From positions 1-64,000 of the forward strand of contig QKYT01000178.1 of the NCBI GenBank assembly GCA_003550305.1: 64,000 bases of DNA. The letters are read 5' to 3'. Made by a program: the position numbers and the translations under genes. This DNA comes from Glomus cerebriforme. Taxonomy: Eukaryota > Glomeromycota > Glomeromycetes > Glomerales > Glomeraceae. The notes below the pieces were generated by a model. That model was not told the origin of the DNA, did not search any database, and saw only the letters and a list, made by a program, of their open reading frames with translations. Of this stretch, positions 1 to 13,025 are shown piece by piece. How positions within the stretch are numbered: the stretch's first letter is position 1; every line of letters begins with the position of its first letter.

Positions 1-39
1 TTTTTTTTTTTTTTTTTTACTTTGAAAAAAAAAAGAAAA

Positions 40-2066
40 ATGGCTTTTAACGTGTTTGGAAAGAATTCCGGAAATAAAGATTCATTACCAGCAACTAATC
101 CTAAAGTGTTACCTTCATCCATATTAGGTGCTGCGGGATTTGCTTTTAAATCCAATAATCCAGGAATAAAATCTCTTACAACAGAAAAAATATTTCACAA
201 TACCAAACCACTTAACTTGGAAATTGACGAAGGTAGCGATAGTTCTGAAAATGATGATGACGAATCCACTGACAGTGACTCATCAAATGATTCTACTAGA
301 GTAGAACAAGTTAAATCAAAATCTAATATCCAAAATAAGAAAACTAAGTTGCTCAATAATGTAAATGATATACAGGATGACAAATCATCATCTACAACAT
401 ATAAAAAGCCTCACGCTACGAATATTATTTCAGATTTTAGTAATTTTGAATTTCATTCTAAACTAAGAGCGTTAGGAGGTAGAGTAGGAAATGAAAATTA
501 TGCACAATCTGAAATATCTTCTAGAAATAAAAAATCAGAATTAAATAATTTTAATACTGTTAAATCCGATTTTGTTAGTGGTCCAACTGCAAATCTACAA
601 AGAATTAAAGTTAACAAAATGTTACCAACCGAAGAGCAAAGTTATAATCGTTCAGATATTCGTTCAGATGTTTCTTGGGGAAGTGACCCAGGTCAACAAC
701 AACAACCACTACCACAAGTAAAAAATCCAACTGTAAAAGTTAATCCTAATTTTATTATAGAACATCAAAATTTTATACCGAATATTGCTAAATTACCTCC
801 TCATGTTAATAATGTACCTTCTTATCATCATCATACAAATACAAATGATTGGAATACAAAATCTTCCGATTCTCGTTCGGAAATTATGTATAGAGGAAAA
901 GATAAAATGGTTTCTTCTAGACATAATACTGTAATTAGAAATCCAAGGTTTAATTCAAATTCATCTCCGGGAATTCCAAAGACTATGTCGGATGTAACTT
1001 ATCAACCTAAAGAATTAAGAACTGAAGTACCTCATTATAATAATCCTGAATATTATGGAGGAAATTCTTATCAACGTAAACCTTCTGTTCAAGTATCTGC
1101 TCGTATTCCTTACTCGGTTGATGAAAGTACTCCTCTTTATACTGGTTCTAGGGTTATAAATCAACATCAACAACAACAACAACAACATAAACCAAGAGTT
1201 TTTGTTGAACCACAAAGGAAAGTTGCATCTTTTGCTCAATTGAATAAAGAAGACGAGGAAATTGATGATAATATAGTACCAATTGAAGAAGAAAAGGATG
1301 AAGAAATTGATGAAGAACCTGACGAAGAGATTGAAGAATTAATTAATATGACAGAAGATACAGATATTCAAAGAAAGGTAAATTAGAATTATGCTTTTAA
1401 AGTTTAAATAAAATTAATTGCCTAACGAATATTTTTATTTTTATTTTTTTTTTAGTTACTTGAACTTCATCTTTCTAATAAAGAACTTCTTTCTTTAAAT
1501 AAAACGCTCGAAGAAAATATTAATGAACAATCATCTGAACTTGAAAACCTTTCCTCTTTCGATTCATTGTTAAAAACTCAAAAAGAACAACTTGAACATA
1601 TAACTAATCTTGAAAATATAATAAAAGATTTAACGACTAAATTATCTGAACAAGAAACTCAAATTAAAGAGATTAAAGATGACAGTAATGAAGAAAATAA
1701 AAAGGTTAGTTTAAAAAAATCAAATAACAAATTTAATGAAATATTCATTTTATAATTTTTAATTTATTTCATTTAGGCAAGGGTGACATTATTTTATGAT
1801 CCAAGAAATCTTCCACTCCATACTTTACCAAGAATTATATTTGATAGAGGTGAACAATTAAATATATTTATTTTATATAATAAACTTTGCAATATTAATA
1901 ATTTTTTTATATTTTAATAGTTTATGATGATGTGACTATTCTTTATACGGTCATCAAATCCCTTCTATATACTTTTTATATATTTCCAATATTAATCTTT
2001 TTCAGAGTTACAAGAAAAGTATATGAAAAATCTAAGACTAAATTTATGGAAATTTCTGCTGAATAA
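40..2066 (+). CDS. coiled-coil protein with C-terminal hydrophobic segment, function unknown
   Basis: Four exons fit one frame: 40-1377, 1456-1704, 1777-1849 and 1921-2066, about 601 residues. All introns are GT-AG (78, 72 and 71 nt). The start is the ATG at 40; the frame is open a few codons upstream but has no ATG there. Residues 1-400 are Ser/Asn/Gln-rich and probably disordered, with a short Gln run from a CAA repeat near 1170. Residues 405-440 are acidic. Exon 2 is a clear coiled coil (repeating Leu/Glu/Lys, about residues 447-529). Exons 3 and 4 form a compact tail with a hydrophobic stretch (IKSLLYTFYIFPILIFF) followed by a basic end, as in a tail-anchored membrane protein. I do not recognise the family. 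A coiled coil plus tail anchor is compatible with an organelle or nuclear-envelope tether, but that is inference. Confidence 0.8.
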
Positions 2067-2593
2067 TTATTTAATTCACAATTATACATAATAGGAATTT
2101 GGTTATCTGTATTTTTATAAATTAGAGTAGTAATTTGAATTTTTTTTTTTTTTTTAAAGGACATTTCTAGTACACGCCGGCCGGTATATAGATTTTTTTT
2201 TGCTAGTCATAATAGGCTTTTATATCCTATCTCGATTTTATCACGGTTTATAATTTAATAAAACTCAAATTAGTTAATTACGTTAATTTTAGTATTTTCC
2301 TAACGAATTTTGGCTAGTTTTAATTTTATTAGATTTAATTATTTTAGAGAAAAAACTAATTTCTTTTTTAAATTAAATTTTAGGAGCTTTGCAATCCAGT
2401 AAATTTCGTACTTGATCATTGTTTTTCGATGAAACTAGCGATTCTTTAGACAGATATTTAGATATCTGTGATATAGAAAGCAATACGAAGATATGTATTA
2501 ATTATTTCATGAGGAGTTGGGAATAATAGAGTTTGGGAAAAAAACCATTTTAATTAATATGAGAATAAAATTAGAGATCAGGAATAAATGAAT
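2067..2593. other. intergenic, A+T-rich, no gene seen
   Basis: No reading frame or RNA gene stands out. A short G+C-rich island (gccggccgg) sits near 2177. The stretch 2505-2553 pairs in inverted orientation with 3003-3052, described with the neighbouring element. Confidence 0.5.
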
Positions 2594-2595
2594 TA

Positions 2596-3103
2596 ATCCC
2601 TTGTCGCACTAAGTGTCACCTTCAGTCTAATTTTTTGCATGTGATTAACTATGTTTATAGGTGACCAGGAATCCTCGTTTACTTATTTCCCGGTCTCATA
2701 TTGATAGCCGGGAAATTTCTAATTTTTATAAGTACTGTTTAAATTTCATATAATAATATAATAATTTGTATTTTTTACTTGTATTAAGCTAATTACTGTT
2801 AATAAAATTTGTATTTAATTAATACTTGAATAATAATTTCGTTTTTATTATCTAAAGACAGAATTGCTATTATAAAATATTAATCATGTTTAAAAGTAAT
2901 ATTAATAGTTAAAATAGTTTATCACGTGTATATTTAATGAGTGACACGCTCCTGGGGATTACCCATTTATTTCATGGGGAGGGGAATACCATGTTTTTTT
3001 CCCTTCGGGAAAAAACCCCTATTAATCCCAACTCTCCATGAAATAAATAGTACGAATTCCCGGTCACTTGTAATCATGAGTGACACTTAGTGCGACAGGG
3101 GAT
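2596..3103. mobile_element. non-autonomous TIR element with TA target duplication (Tc1/mariner type)
   Basis: The left end (atcccttgtcgcactaagtg, continuing tcac) and the reverse complement of the right end (atcccctgtcgcactaagtg, continuing tcac) agree at all but one of 24 positions. TA flanks each end (2594-2595 and 3104-3105), the target preference of the Tc1/mariner superfamily. No transposase is encoded. A second inverted pair (2505-2553 with 3003-3052; core atttcatg..gagttggga) interleaves with the terminal pair instead of nesting in it, and a third related motif lies at about 2965-2990. This suggests a composite of two elements. Confidence 0.75.
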
Positions 3104-3454
3104 TATATTACAACCATTTCAGTTGTGCTATTATCATTGATTTTAAAAATTGATCACAAAACAATAATTTCTTAATTGGCTGTAATTTAAGGCTTATATG
3201 GTAAACAAATTAATTTTTTCTGTCTTGTAAGCCTCGTTATTTTGTAATTTATAATTTGACACGTCAAATATATATTGCATGCGTTGCCAAGTAATGCCAA
3301 GCACATCGTGAACCCATTTATAGAAAGTCACGAGTCTTTTTTTACATCAATAAATTCAAGCTATTTTCCCAAATTTTAGATAACGATATATATTTATATA
3401 TATACAAACTATATACTATATATATATATATATATATATATCATAAAAATTATA
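3104..3454. promoter_or_regulatory. upstream region of the ion-channel gene with a TA microsatellite
   Basis: About 350 bases between the TIR element and the next start codon. Positions about 3388-3440 are an almost pure (TA)n tract ending about 15 nt before the ATG, so it is probably within the core promoter or 5' UTR. No other site can be defined. Confidence 0.4.
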
Positions 3455-6400
3455 ATGTTATCAAACGTGGATGTAGAAAAAAATGATTTTAAAATCTCTA
3501 TTATTCCTCAAGAAGAAAATGAAGAATCATCTTTTCATAACCCATCAAACTTTGATAATTCAAAACCTCCACATAACGGGAAAGAAATAACAGAACTAAT
3601 CGTTTCACCAGACTCGAGTTATATAGTAACATTTAGTAGTGACGATTCATCAATAGCAGGTTGGCCGGTTTATGAAAATGAATTTGGGGAACTTAATTAT
3701 GATACTGAATGTAAATCTGAAAATATTATGCAAATTTTACAAATGTCTAATAATAGAAATGTTTTAATAAAAGTTTCTAAACCTACATTATTTCAAAAAT
3801 CGACTTATAAAATTATTGAATTAAATCCTAATGGAAAAAATAATATTTATTTTGTTAATGGAAATCCAAATATAGATAAAGGAACATTTGTAGCAGGAAC
3901 AAATGATTTATTTATGGTATTTGGAGTTGAAGCAGTAGCTCATTTATATTCAAATTCTACTGGAGAATGGAAAATTAAAAAAACTTTTAAATTAGAAATT
4001 TTAAAATCAAATTATTCAATTTCAAGACATAATATTCTTAGATTAGGATATTTTATAACACCAGAAAAATTATTTATAACTTATGGAGGATGTAATATTT
4101 TATCACAATGGGATATAGCAACGATGACTTTTGAGAAACAATATTTTCTTAATGTCGAATTTGATAATTTACATCCATCAAATGCTGTCAAATCAAGTTT
4201 ACAAAATAATCCTATTATAGTTGAACAACAAATTTTATTTAATGAATCAAAAACTTTAATGGCAATTTATGGATTTAGTACTTATAATGTAGAACATCAA
4301 GTTGTAATTTATTCTACGCGATCATGTATTCGTATTTTATCTGCCATTATGGATTATGAAGCATATTCAGTATTGCGATTGAATTTTTTTGGAACTAATA
4401 AGTTCGATGAAGGTTTATTAGTTAGAGAAAGAGGAATTTTTTTTGTTGAACCTTCTTATGGTTTTTATGATTTAAAAAGTGATGATGATGCAAATGATGC
4501 TCATATTGATATTGGACAACTTTTTATACATCAACCTGATAATTCAAATGTAGAAGCTATTCTTAATAAAAATTATAATAATAGTGTTGTTTGTTGTTCA
4601 AATGGAAAAATCATTCATTATGATATTGATAAAAATCAATTAGATAAATGTCAAGAAGATTTAAAATTACAATATCGTTCTCGACCTTCTCGCATTTATC
4701 TTTTAAAAAAAATTAAAGAATTATTTAAATCAATAAAAGAAAAAAAATTTTCTTTTACTCAAAAATCATATATAGTACATAAAACAAATATTCGTTGGAA
4801 AGTTTTTCATTATTCAGGAACTGGAAGTACTCATATCATTGCATATGAAGGAAAGAAAAAACTTAGTGATTATAAATTCTTTGAACCAAGAACCGGATAT
4901 ATATACGCTTGTAGACCCGTTTATAATGGTGATTTAATAATGATTACAAAACGAGGAATTAAAATTTTCACATTTCATACAAATAACAAAAAGATACAAA
5001 TGTGTTACTTTTGGGATAATGATGGTTGGAACGAATCATGGAAAAGATCTGAACAACTTACAAGCGATTTTAATTTAGCTGAAAATAATGAAAATAAAGA
5101 AGAACGGTTTTTTGGTGAATCAGCTGAAAAGGAATTATCAGAGATGGATTTATTACCTCCATTGAATCTTGAAAGAATTCTTGATGAATATGAAACAAGT
5201 TATGTATCAGGTTAGTATATCTTTACTAAGTTGTATTTTTTTTTACATCTCGAGTAAATATTTGTCTACAGCTAATGATACACATTTTCAAAGATCATGA
5301 AAGAAGATTTATATTTAAAGAACTACTTGCGAATTATCTAGAAGATGTTACAACTCTTGCGGAAATAGGTGAAGAAGTTCTCAAAATTGCAATTAAAAAA
5401 AATAAAGGAAATATTGTGGATCTTGTTTATGAATTAGTTATGGATTATATTAAAAAAGATTCAGGAATTTATATGAGCTTATTAAGCATAATTACGACTT
5501 CTCTATCTCAATTACAAGAGCATTATCCTGAAATTGTAAAAAATTATATGTCGCGTACTTCTTTAATATTGGATCATGATTGTGTTGAAATTACTGTCTC
5601 TGAATTACCACCTTTCTTTGGATTTGCACGAGATCAAGTACGTACTTTGACTTTCTTCTATGTTGTTTATTATGATTTTAAATTCTTACTAATTTTTTTT
5701 TTATAAAAAAAAGCAAATTTTTGAAAATAATAATTTTTACAAGATTTATTCTAAAATTAAAACCTTTTATTGTAACATTCATGATGTAATAAGTTCATTA
5801 TTTTCATTATTTGGTAAAAAATCTCGTCATAAAATTCAAAATTATGGTAGACCCGCTGTAATTTTGGTTGTTCCTTTACCAAAGTTTGCTAGTTATAATA
5901 CACAATATAATTTTTTAAAGGATTTTATTATACCAGAATCAAATGGATTTATTGAACAAGAATATCATGATTTATATAAACGTTGGAATGGGGAAGCTCT
6001 ATTACATTTTAAATGGCATACTTTTGGAAAATATTATTATTATACTCTTTGGGCTATTTTTACTGTATTTTTGTTGATATATGCAATTGCTTTTACTTTA
6101 TCTGAAAATATTTTACCTGAAAATGACAAAAGATTATTATTAATTATGGTCATTTTGTTTGGAGCACATCAATTGATCGTTGAAATAAGACAATTCATTT
6201 GGAGACCCCATTATTATTTTAAAGATGTATGGAATTTATTCGATCTTGGTGCTTGTTTCTTTCCAATAGCCACATCAATTTACTGGATTCATTTTGGTTA
6301 CAACCCACCAAAATGGACAATATCTTTTTCTATTTTACTTCTATATTTCAAATTTACATTATTTCTTCGAATTTTTGAATCTTATGGACGTTATTTTGCA

Positions 6401-7462
6401 ATTATTATAGGAGTTGCATATAGAGTTTTTTCTTTTCTTATGATATTATTTATTATTATTATAAGTTTTGCTCATGCATTTTATATTATACTGCGAACAC
6501 AAGATAATTTAGATGATTCTTCTTTGAATCACCCAACAGTGAATAATGATCCAAATAATCCATGGAATTTAGCGGATCAATATTATGCAACAAATCCTGA
6601 TGGTACTTTAAATCCAAATTCAAACCCTGCCTTTGTAAAACAACCTGATGAAAATACGAATATGTTTGCTTGGCCACAGACTGCTTTATTAGCGATGTAT
6701 ATATTACTTACAGGTAAATATATATATATTTTTTAAAAAAAATATAATATATGCACTGTATATTCTTTTTCTTGAAGAATGCTGATTCATTTAAACAATT
6801 CATAATTAATTTATTTAGGCGATAGTAGTCCTTTGCAATCTTGGACTTATATTAAAGAGCCTTTTATGGCATTGTTAGCTGTTTTATTCTCGTTCTTTAC
6901 TGTAATATACTTAATGAATTTATTTATTGGATTACTTAGTAATGTAATTGAAGATTATAATGATCGTGTTTCTTACTTGGTTCAAAAAGCAAAAGTAAGT
7001 ATTAAGAGATCTCTCATCTTAAATAAATAATTTCATTGTAAATGTTATATTAAATATAGTATCTATTTAGATTTTAGCGGAGATTGAATTGTTTTATTTA
7101 TTGCCCCCACAAAGACGTTGGAGAACTTGGTTTCCCGATTGGATGTAAGTATATGTTTTATTTACTTAATTTCTCAAAAAAAAAAAAAAAATAATTAAAA
7201 TTTGAATCATTCAAGTTTCTTTTCTTTTTTCTTTTATTTTAGTTATTATGAAGCACCTGTTGATGATGTACGTAAAAAAATTAGAAATATTGATGATCAT
7301 GAAGAAGATTCTGAATTTCCTCCTATTATCTGTACAAAATTAAGAAATTTATTAGATTTACCAAAACCAACTGATGAAAAAGATTTATCTAATCAAATCA
7401 ATATTATACAAGATTTCTTGGAAAAAGAATTTCACGAATTCAAAAATGAATTTAAACATTAA
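3455..7462 (+). CDS. TRP-like ion transport channel with N-terminal beta-propeller-like region
   Basis: Proposed exons are 3455-5210, 5294-5637, 5714-6713, 6819-6994, 7071-7144 and 7243-7462, about 1189 residues. The first intron is uncertain: the best donor (5211) fits the frame only with an acceptor at 5293, while the donor at 5204 fits the better acceptor at 5271; both keep the frame. Residues 1-480 contain WD-like strands (ITELIVSPDSSYIVTFSSDD). The C-terminal half has the Ion_trans layout: hydrophobic helices, the S2-S3 motif DVWNLFDLGA, a pore helix and loop ending TGDSSPLQSW, and S6 (FFTVIYLMNLFIGLLSNVIE) followed by a conserved post-S6 helix. It should be a plasma-membrane or organelle cation channel; Ca2+ permeability is inferred from family resemblance. 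This architecture is, to my knowledge, multi-copy in Glomeromycotina. Confidence 0.85.
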
Positions 7463-10431
7463 TAAATATTTAAAATATTTGCATCTTAATAATTTTAAGA
7501 GATTTATCAAAGATTGAGATTGTAAACGAAAATATACAATTTATTGTATTTGTTCTCCTTGTAAGAGTGATATCTTTCTCTTTCTCAATTTAAATTTATC
7601 ATAACTGCCCTTATCGGATTAGATATACAGTGAATCATGGTTTCCTACAATATTAAATAAACTGATATTTGATATTGACGTTCGCTATGCTATAAAAAGA
7701 TTAGATAAATAAATAGAAATAAATATCTATTAATTTGGCTTTAATTTTCAACAAATTCTTCATAGAGAATAGACTAAGGATTTACTCACCTTTTCTTAAT
7801 TTCTATTTGACCACTTTTTGTACGTCTAATTTCATAAAAAAGAATGATAATTGAGGAATTGATTTTGACTTTGCCACATTATAACGTTACATATTAAACG
7901 TTCGTTTGACTGGTATTTAAGTAACCTTTAACGTCTTTTAGTAAACTCGATCACTTTATTCTCTATAAGAAAAATGGAGAACATTACAAGATTTATGTTT
8001 CAACTGATTTTGCGCGTCAATTTGGTTAACAAAAAACTTATGCTCTGCTTTATAATAAAGGCATTGTTTGGTATTACTGCTTTAATGTGTAAAATTCTTA
8101 GCTCTATAAAGCGGATTCTGCATGTAATGATGCATAGAAAGACTTTGGAAATGTAACATAAAGAAACAATATAAATATTATTAATCTTCGAACCTATAAA
8201 TTTACTATTCTTATTTGATTATAACAAACAGGTTTAATAAAAATAAACCTTTATTATCCAAGTACATTATAAGTATAAATTATGCGATCTTTGTAGGCAC
8301 GAATTAAATGTCGCAATATAAATATAATCGATACTGCCTCTGATGCTTTCAAAGGTGTGCCAGTCACAAACTGGGCAAGTCGCAAGTGCAAACTATTACG
8401 CTGTTTATAATATGGAAATTGCCCGAATATTCCTGTTTATTGAATGGAATTCATATTATATGACATTTTGAGTTAAAAACCATCTTTTGCTTATAACTAA
8501 ATGGTATATTTCTTATTATTCATTTGCAAGAATATTACATAATACGCGTATTTTACATAATTTTTTGTTATTAATCATGTATGTTCAGATGTCCTTATGA
8601 CTCATTGGCTTTTGTGTTACTCTAAAGATTCTTGTTCAGATTCTCTTTTCTTCACTAATGTTTACGGTGCTCTTTTTCAAGGTCATTCCCAAAATTCTCT
8701 TTCTTAATCGTTTTCTTAATTAATAAAGTTAAAACTAACTTTCTCTACTATTTTTCTTTTTATTGAATGAACACTTCGATAAACGAAGATTTCCAAGAAT
8801 TACAAATGTGACTTTTGGATTGAATCTTCGACCGGTTATCGAAGATGTTCTCGCGAAAGTGAAGTTCCGGAAGGGGGTATGCATATTCAGCTATGTAACT
8901 CTATTCCCAGACATGTTAACCATTTAGCGACGATACTAACCTTAATTCTAAGATTATTTCTTTATTATTTTTGAATTATTTTTCTCTTCTTTGAGAAAGG
9001 TGTCTACTTATATTCTGTACTGCCTTTCTTTTAGTTAAATCGAATCTTTCAATTATAATTTATATATGATCTTAAACAAAATTTTTGAGTTGCGAATGGT
9101 GTTGACGTCCTCGTCGTGCAACTTGGATTGATATTAATACTTATTAATATTGATAGCAAACAAACACCACCAAAAATTTATCGTTCCTTTTACCTGGAGT
9201 AATAGGGAGTATAAAAATTTTAGAAATGTATAATTATAAAAGTAATATATAATTTTATTGATTTAAATGTTCCAAAGAAATCGACGAAATCTGCAATTAA
9301 ATCATTGAAGATATAAAAAAATTTTTTACCATTGAAAAATTATTGGCCTTCGATTTTAAGGTAAGATGGGTGACTATGATATCTTAGACGGCTAATAAAA
9401 TGTTTGTATGTTTGGTTGGGATTATTAAATTGGTATGTATTTTTATGTTTTATTATTTGCTAACATTTTACTTTAGTTAGGCAGTTACAGTATAATTATA
9501 TATGTATAACATATCTAATCATTTAATTATTTCTTTTATTAATACAGCAAATAAATAATTTAAATTTTTATAATTTTTTTGGTTAAGCGTTCAATTTCCT
9601 TGAACAAAGGTATTTTAAAACAATAATGCAAGTCGATTTGTTTAATTCATGGATTTATTGGATAATAAAAATATAACAAATACAGACCTAATTAATAAAT
9701 CTTTCATAAAGGAGATTATCGTAAAGACAAAGAATCGCAAGTAAATTTACTTTTTTCCTTATTTAGTTAATCTAATAAGATTATTCCTGATTTAAAAGCT
9801 TGTCTCTCGTTTAAGGTTTATTCGATGCATGACAAGCTATTTTTCTAATATTATACAAATTAAGGGGAAAGGTTTTGTATATATTCTGCATTAAAAAAAA
9901 ATAGAGTAAATTGACCCTGCAGGTACCTTGTTTCATCTATCTAGACGTAAGATTTGAATCGGATTACTGTGTAGCCGATTAAGCAAAATTTGTTAATAAT
10001 AGAAAATGATCAAAGAAAATTTTTTTAAAATCACTCGTATTTTTGAAATTTTTTTAATAAATTTTTTTCTTGTTGAAAAATACATTGCAAAGAAACTTTC
10101 TTAAATGCTCTTAAATAGTATTACTAATTTAAATATTTAAGTAAAAAAAAAAAAAAAAAAGTGTTTACATGCAAAACCTATTTTTTTATAACAAATATGT
10201 TAAAAAAAAGAATGTGTTTCATGTATTTCATGTTTTTGTGGAAAATATAATATAAAGGAAAAGAATGTGAATGCACAAAAAGAAAATACTATAGATGAGA
10301 TGCTAGAGAAGTTCCTCCGTCGCCACTAGGACAGGGATGGTCGTCGATGGTCGCGTGTTAATTTGAGAATAAATAATTAATTCAAGGGTAATTTATATGA
10401 TATCTATTTAAATGCTAAGGTAATAAATAAT
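7463..10431. other. 3 kb intergenic region, no gene supported
   Basis: Between the convergent channel and RBR-ligase genes. The 60-codon frame at 7974-8156 lacks domain or splice support. A perfect 8-bp stem (atcttcga .. tcgaagat) lies at 8824-8846, and a near-palindrome of ATTAATA motifs at about 9130-9155. A slightly G+C-richer patch at 10300-10360 shows no RNA fold I recognise. Nothing else seen. Confidence 0.5.
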
Positions 10432-12703
10432 CTATGACTTTTTCAACAGCTTTTTCAATAGTTTCTCTAAAATAATTGTCATCTATAATTTCAATTGTTA
10501 AAAAAAATGGTAATAAATAAATAGTTCACATCTCAATAAAACTTTATTAAGATCAGTATATCATACCTTCACCAGTAACAGGACCAATAACATTATTTTC
10601 TAAGAGATTAACGTCTCTTGCTTCAGGGTGTGATTTTAAAAATTCATTACGAGCTTTTGTAGCAGCTTCTTTAATAACTTTTTCTTCATCTTCAGTTTTA
10701 TATAAATCACATTTATTACATTTTTTACATTTTTGTCCTGGCATAGGACGAAAGTGATCACAAACTATATTAATGAGCAAAAGTTAGATTTTGACTGTTT
10801 TGACAAAAAATCGAAAATTTAATTTTAGAGTAACTTACAATGTGCATAAGATTCTTGTCTTAAATCTTTTCTACATAAATAACACATAACATAACCACAT
10901 CTACATGTCATTTTATTACATCCATCAGCTTTTGTGAATGATATATGACATTTTGGGCACTAAAGTTCAAAAAGAGAAAAAATTTTAATTCCTTAAAAAA
11001 GAATTGATTCATTTCATTTTAATACTTACAGTTCGTTTAACAGCGTCCGCCATAGCTTTTTCCACGTAAAGACGTAAACTATCTTGTTCTTGTTCGTAAC
11101 ATTTATGAAAAGGTCTACTTTCCCTGCTACATAACAAACAAGATATTTTACTGCATTCAGGATTTTGACATTTAAATACGTTTCCTCTACGTTTTCTCTT
11201 CACCTAAAGTAAATTTACAAAAAAAAAAACGCGTTAAATTCTTGACTGACACAAACTTTTCCTCATAAAATATACATACACGTTTAACGATATTATCAAA
11301 TTCTCCAATCCATGCTTTAAGTGGATAAACATCCATAACATTCCAAACAATTTGAGGAAGAATTAAGATAACTACAACATTTAAAGCAGCAAAAATACTA
11401 AAAATACTTTCAAAACTGGTAAAAAAAGGTAAAATAGCCACAGGTAAACTAGCTAATAAGATAAAAGATTTTGAGGATTTCGGTATTCTTAATTGTTTAA
11501 ATATATTAAGTAAATCATCATCATCAGCTTCACAATAATTACAAAAAGGACATTGTATTAAAGATAAATTTGATTGTTTTAAAGAATGTTCTATTAAAGA
11601 ATCCAAATAATTCTTAAATAAATCAGGAATTAAAGTTGACTTGAGCTGATCATTAGCAAAATAACCATCACAACCTGTTGGTTCAATACAATTAATTTGT
11701 TTACCACGTAAAGAACCTTGACCAAATAAACCTTCTTGTACCAAATGATTAATACAACCTTTACAAAATAAGTGACCTTCACTACAACAAGTTAAATCTT
11801 CAAAAGGATAATCACCATAACAACAACCACAAGTTATTAATTGATCATTTTTAGTATATTCATTAAAATTAACTTGTTTTGCTATTTCATGATCAGCTTT
11901 TGATTGTGCCTCTAATTTAATAACTTGTAAATTTTGTAATTCATCTAACAATTCAGAATTTTCTACTTCTTTGTATAATTTTCTACGAAACATACTAAAT
12001 ATGGAATTCCACCAATTATTTGTTGCTAATTCCTTTAATTTTTCAAAACTTTTTTTATAATCAAAATTATTTTCCGCTAATATTGCTTTTATAGTAGAAC
12101 GCCAAGTATCAGGAAAATCATTATATAATCTATACCTAACAGCTTTTCTATAACTTTGTGATCTAATCAGTTCCCATGGTTCAATAATAAATGGATCTGC
12201 CCTACGTGGATAACCTCCTTTATCCCCCGATTTATCCATAATTAATAATTGTTCAATTATTTGTTGTAAATGACTATGATTTAGGTCACATAACTTTTCT
12301 CTTAAAAATCCGACATCACATTCAGGAAATAATTCATTAAGTTGTAATAAAAAATTATTTTTCGCTTTTGTTGAATTTGCATTTTTACATCCTTCTGGTA
12401 TTTTTGGATAATGTCCTTTATTAATATTAAATATTTTTTCGCTAATTCTTTCTACATGGTTATCATGATAAAATCCAATACAATATTTTAAATATTCTTG
12501 ATCTTTATAACAAAAAAAAAGAAAAGAAATAAGAATAAGCGTTTATTTTATGTTAGTTAATAACGAAGAAAAATACACGTATTCAAACCTGCGTCAGGTA
12601 TTATAGCAATCAATTGTTCAAGGATCGCGTCCTTCTGTACATTTGATGGAATCGAACTTCCTCCACTACTCTTAAATGAGTTAAATAAACTCCCTTTAAA
12701 CAT
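10432..12703 (-). CDS. RBR-type E3 ubiquitin ligase, RNF216/Triad3-like
   Basis: Six exons on the minus strand close one frame: 12703-12589, 12502-11280, 11203-11030, 10959-10839, 10764-10567 and 10484-10432 (627 residues). RING1 begins at about residue 263 (CGCCYGDY, then CCSEGHLFCKGC). An IBR-like CPFC is at about 356, the second IBR half (CQNPECSKISCLLC .. HKC) starts near 458, and RING2 starts near 505 (CPKCHISFTKADGCNK, then CRCGYVMCYLC). In RBR enzymes ubiquitin passes from E2 to a RING2 cysteine and then to substrate; the Cys of TCRCGYVMC is the natural candidate. Unusually, two hydrophobic segments (about residues 385-423) lie between the IBR halves, so the enzyme may be membrane-anchored. 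If the last intron is retained, the protein ends GEGMIY instead of GEDDNYFRETIEKAVEKKS. Confidence 0.9.
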
Positions 12704-13025
12704 ATTTAAAAGACTAAAAGAAAAGAGTAAAAATACAAAAAAAAAATATATATATATATTTTTATATTTATTTATTGTGGTGAAAATAAAAAGAACCAGC
12801 TTGATAGTAAATATTATTAAAGAATAAATGATATAAGTGTTATTACTTTTTAAAAAAAAAGAAAAAAAAGAGAGAAAAACGTTGTTTTTACTAGTTAAAA
12901 AAAACCTGCGGTTTCGTACGCCTTAAAAAAACGAAATACAGGTAAAACTGAAAGGTTTTTATCAGGAAAAGATAATTTAATACGTTATTATGACTAACTA
13001 ATAAAAATACTTTCATGATAGATAA
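12704..13025. promoter_or_regulatory. bidirectional intergenic region between divergent genes
   Basis: These 322 bases separate the start codons of the RBR ligase (minus) and the Asn/Gln-rich membrane protein (plus), so they must hold both promoters. There is a (TA)n tract at about 12748-12762 and several poly-A/T runs. No specific factor site can be supported. Confidence 0.5.

Noticed and set aside
7974..8156. Sixty-codon ORF between the channel and the RBR ligase
   Set aside because: A+T-driven composition, no domain, no splice partner and no second copy in the window.
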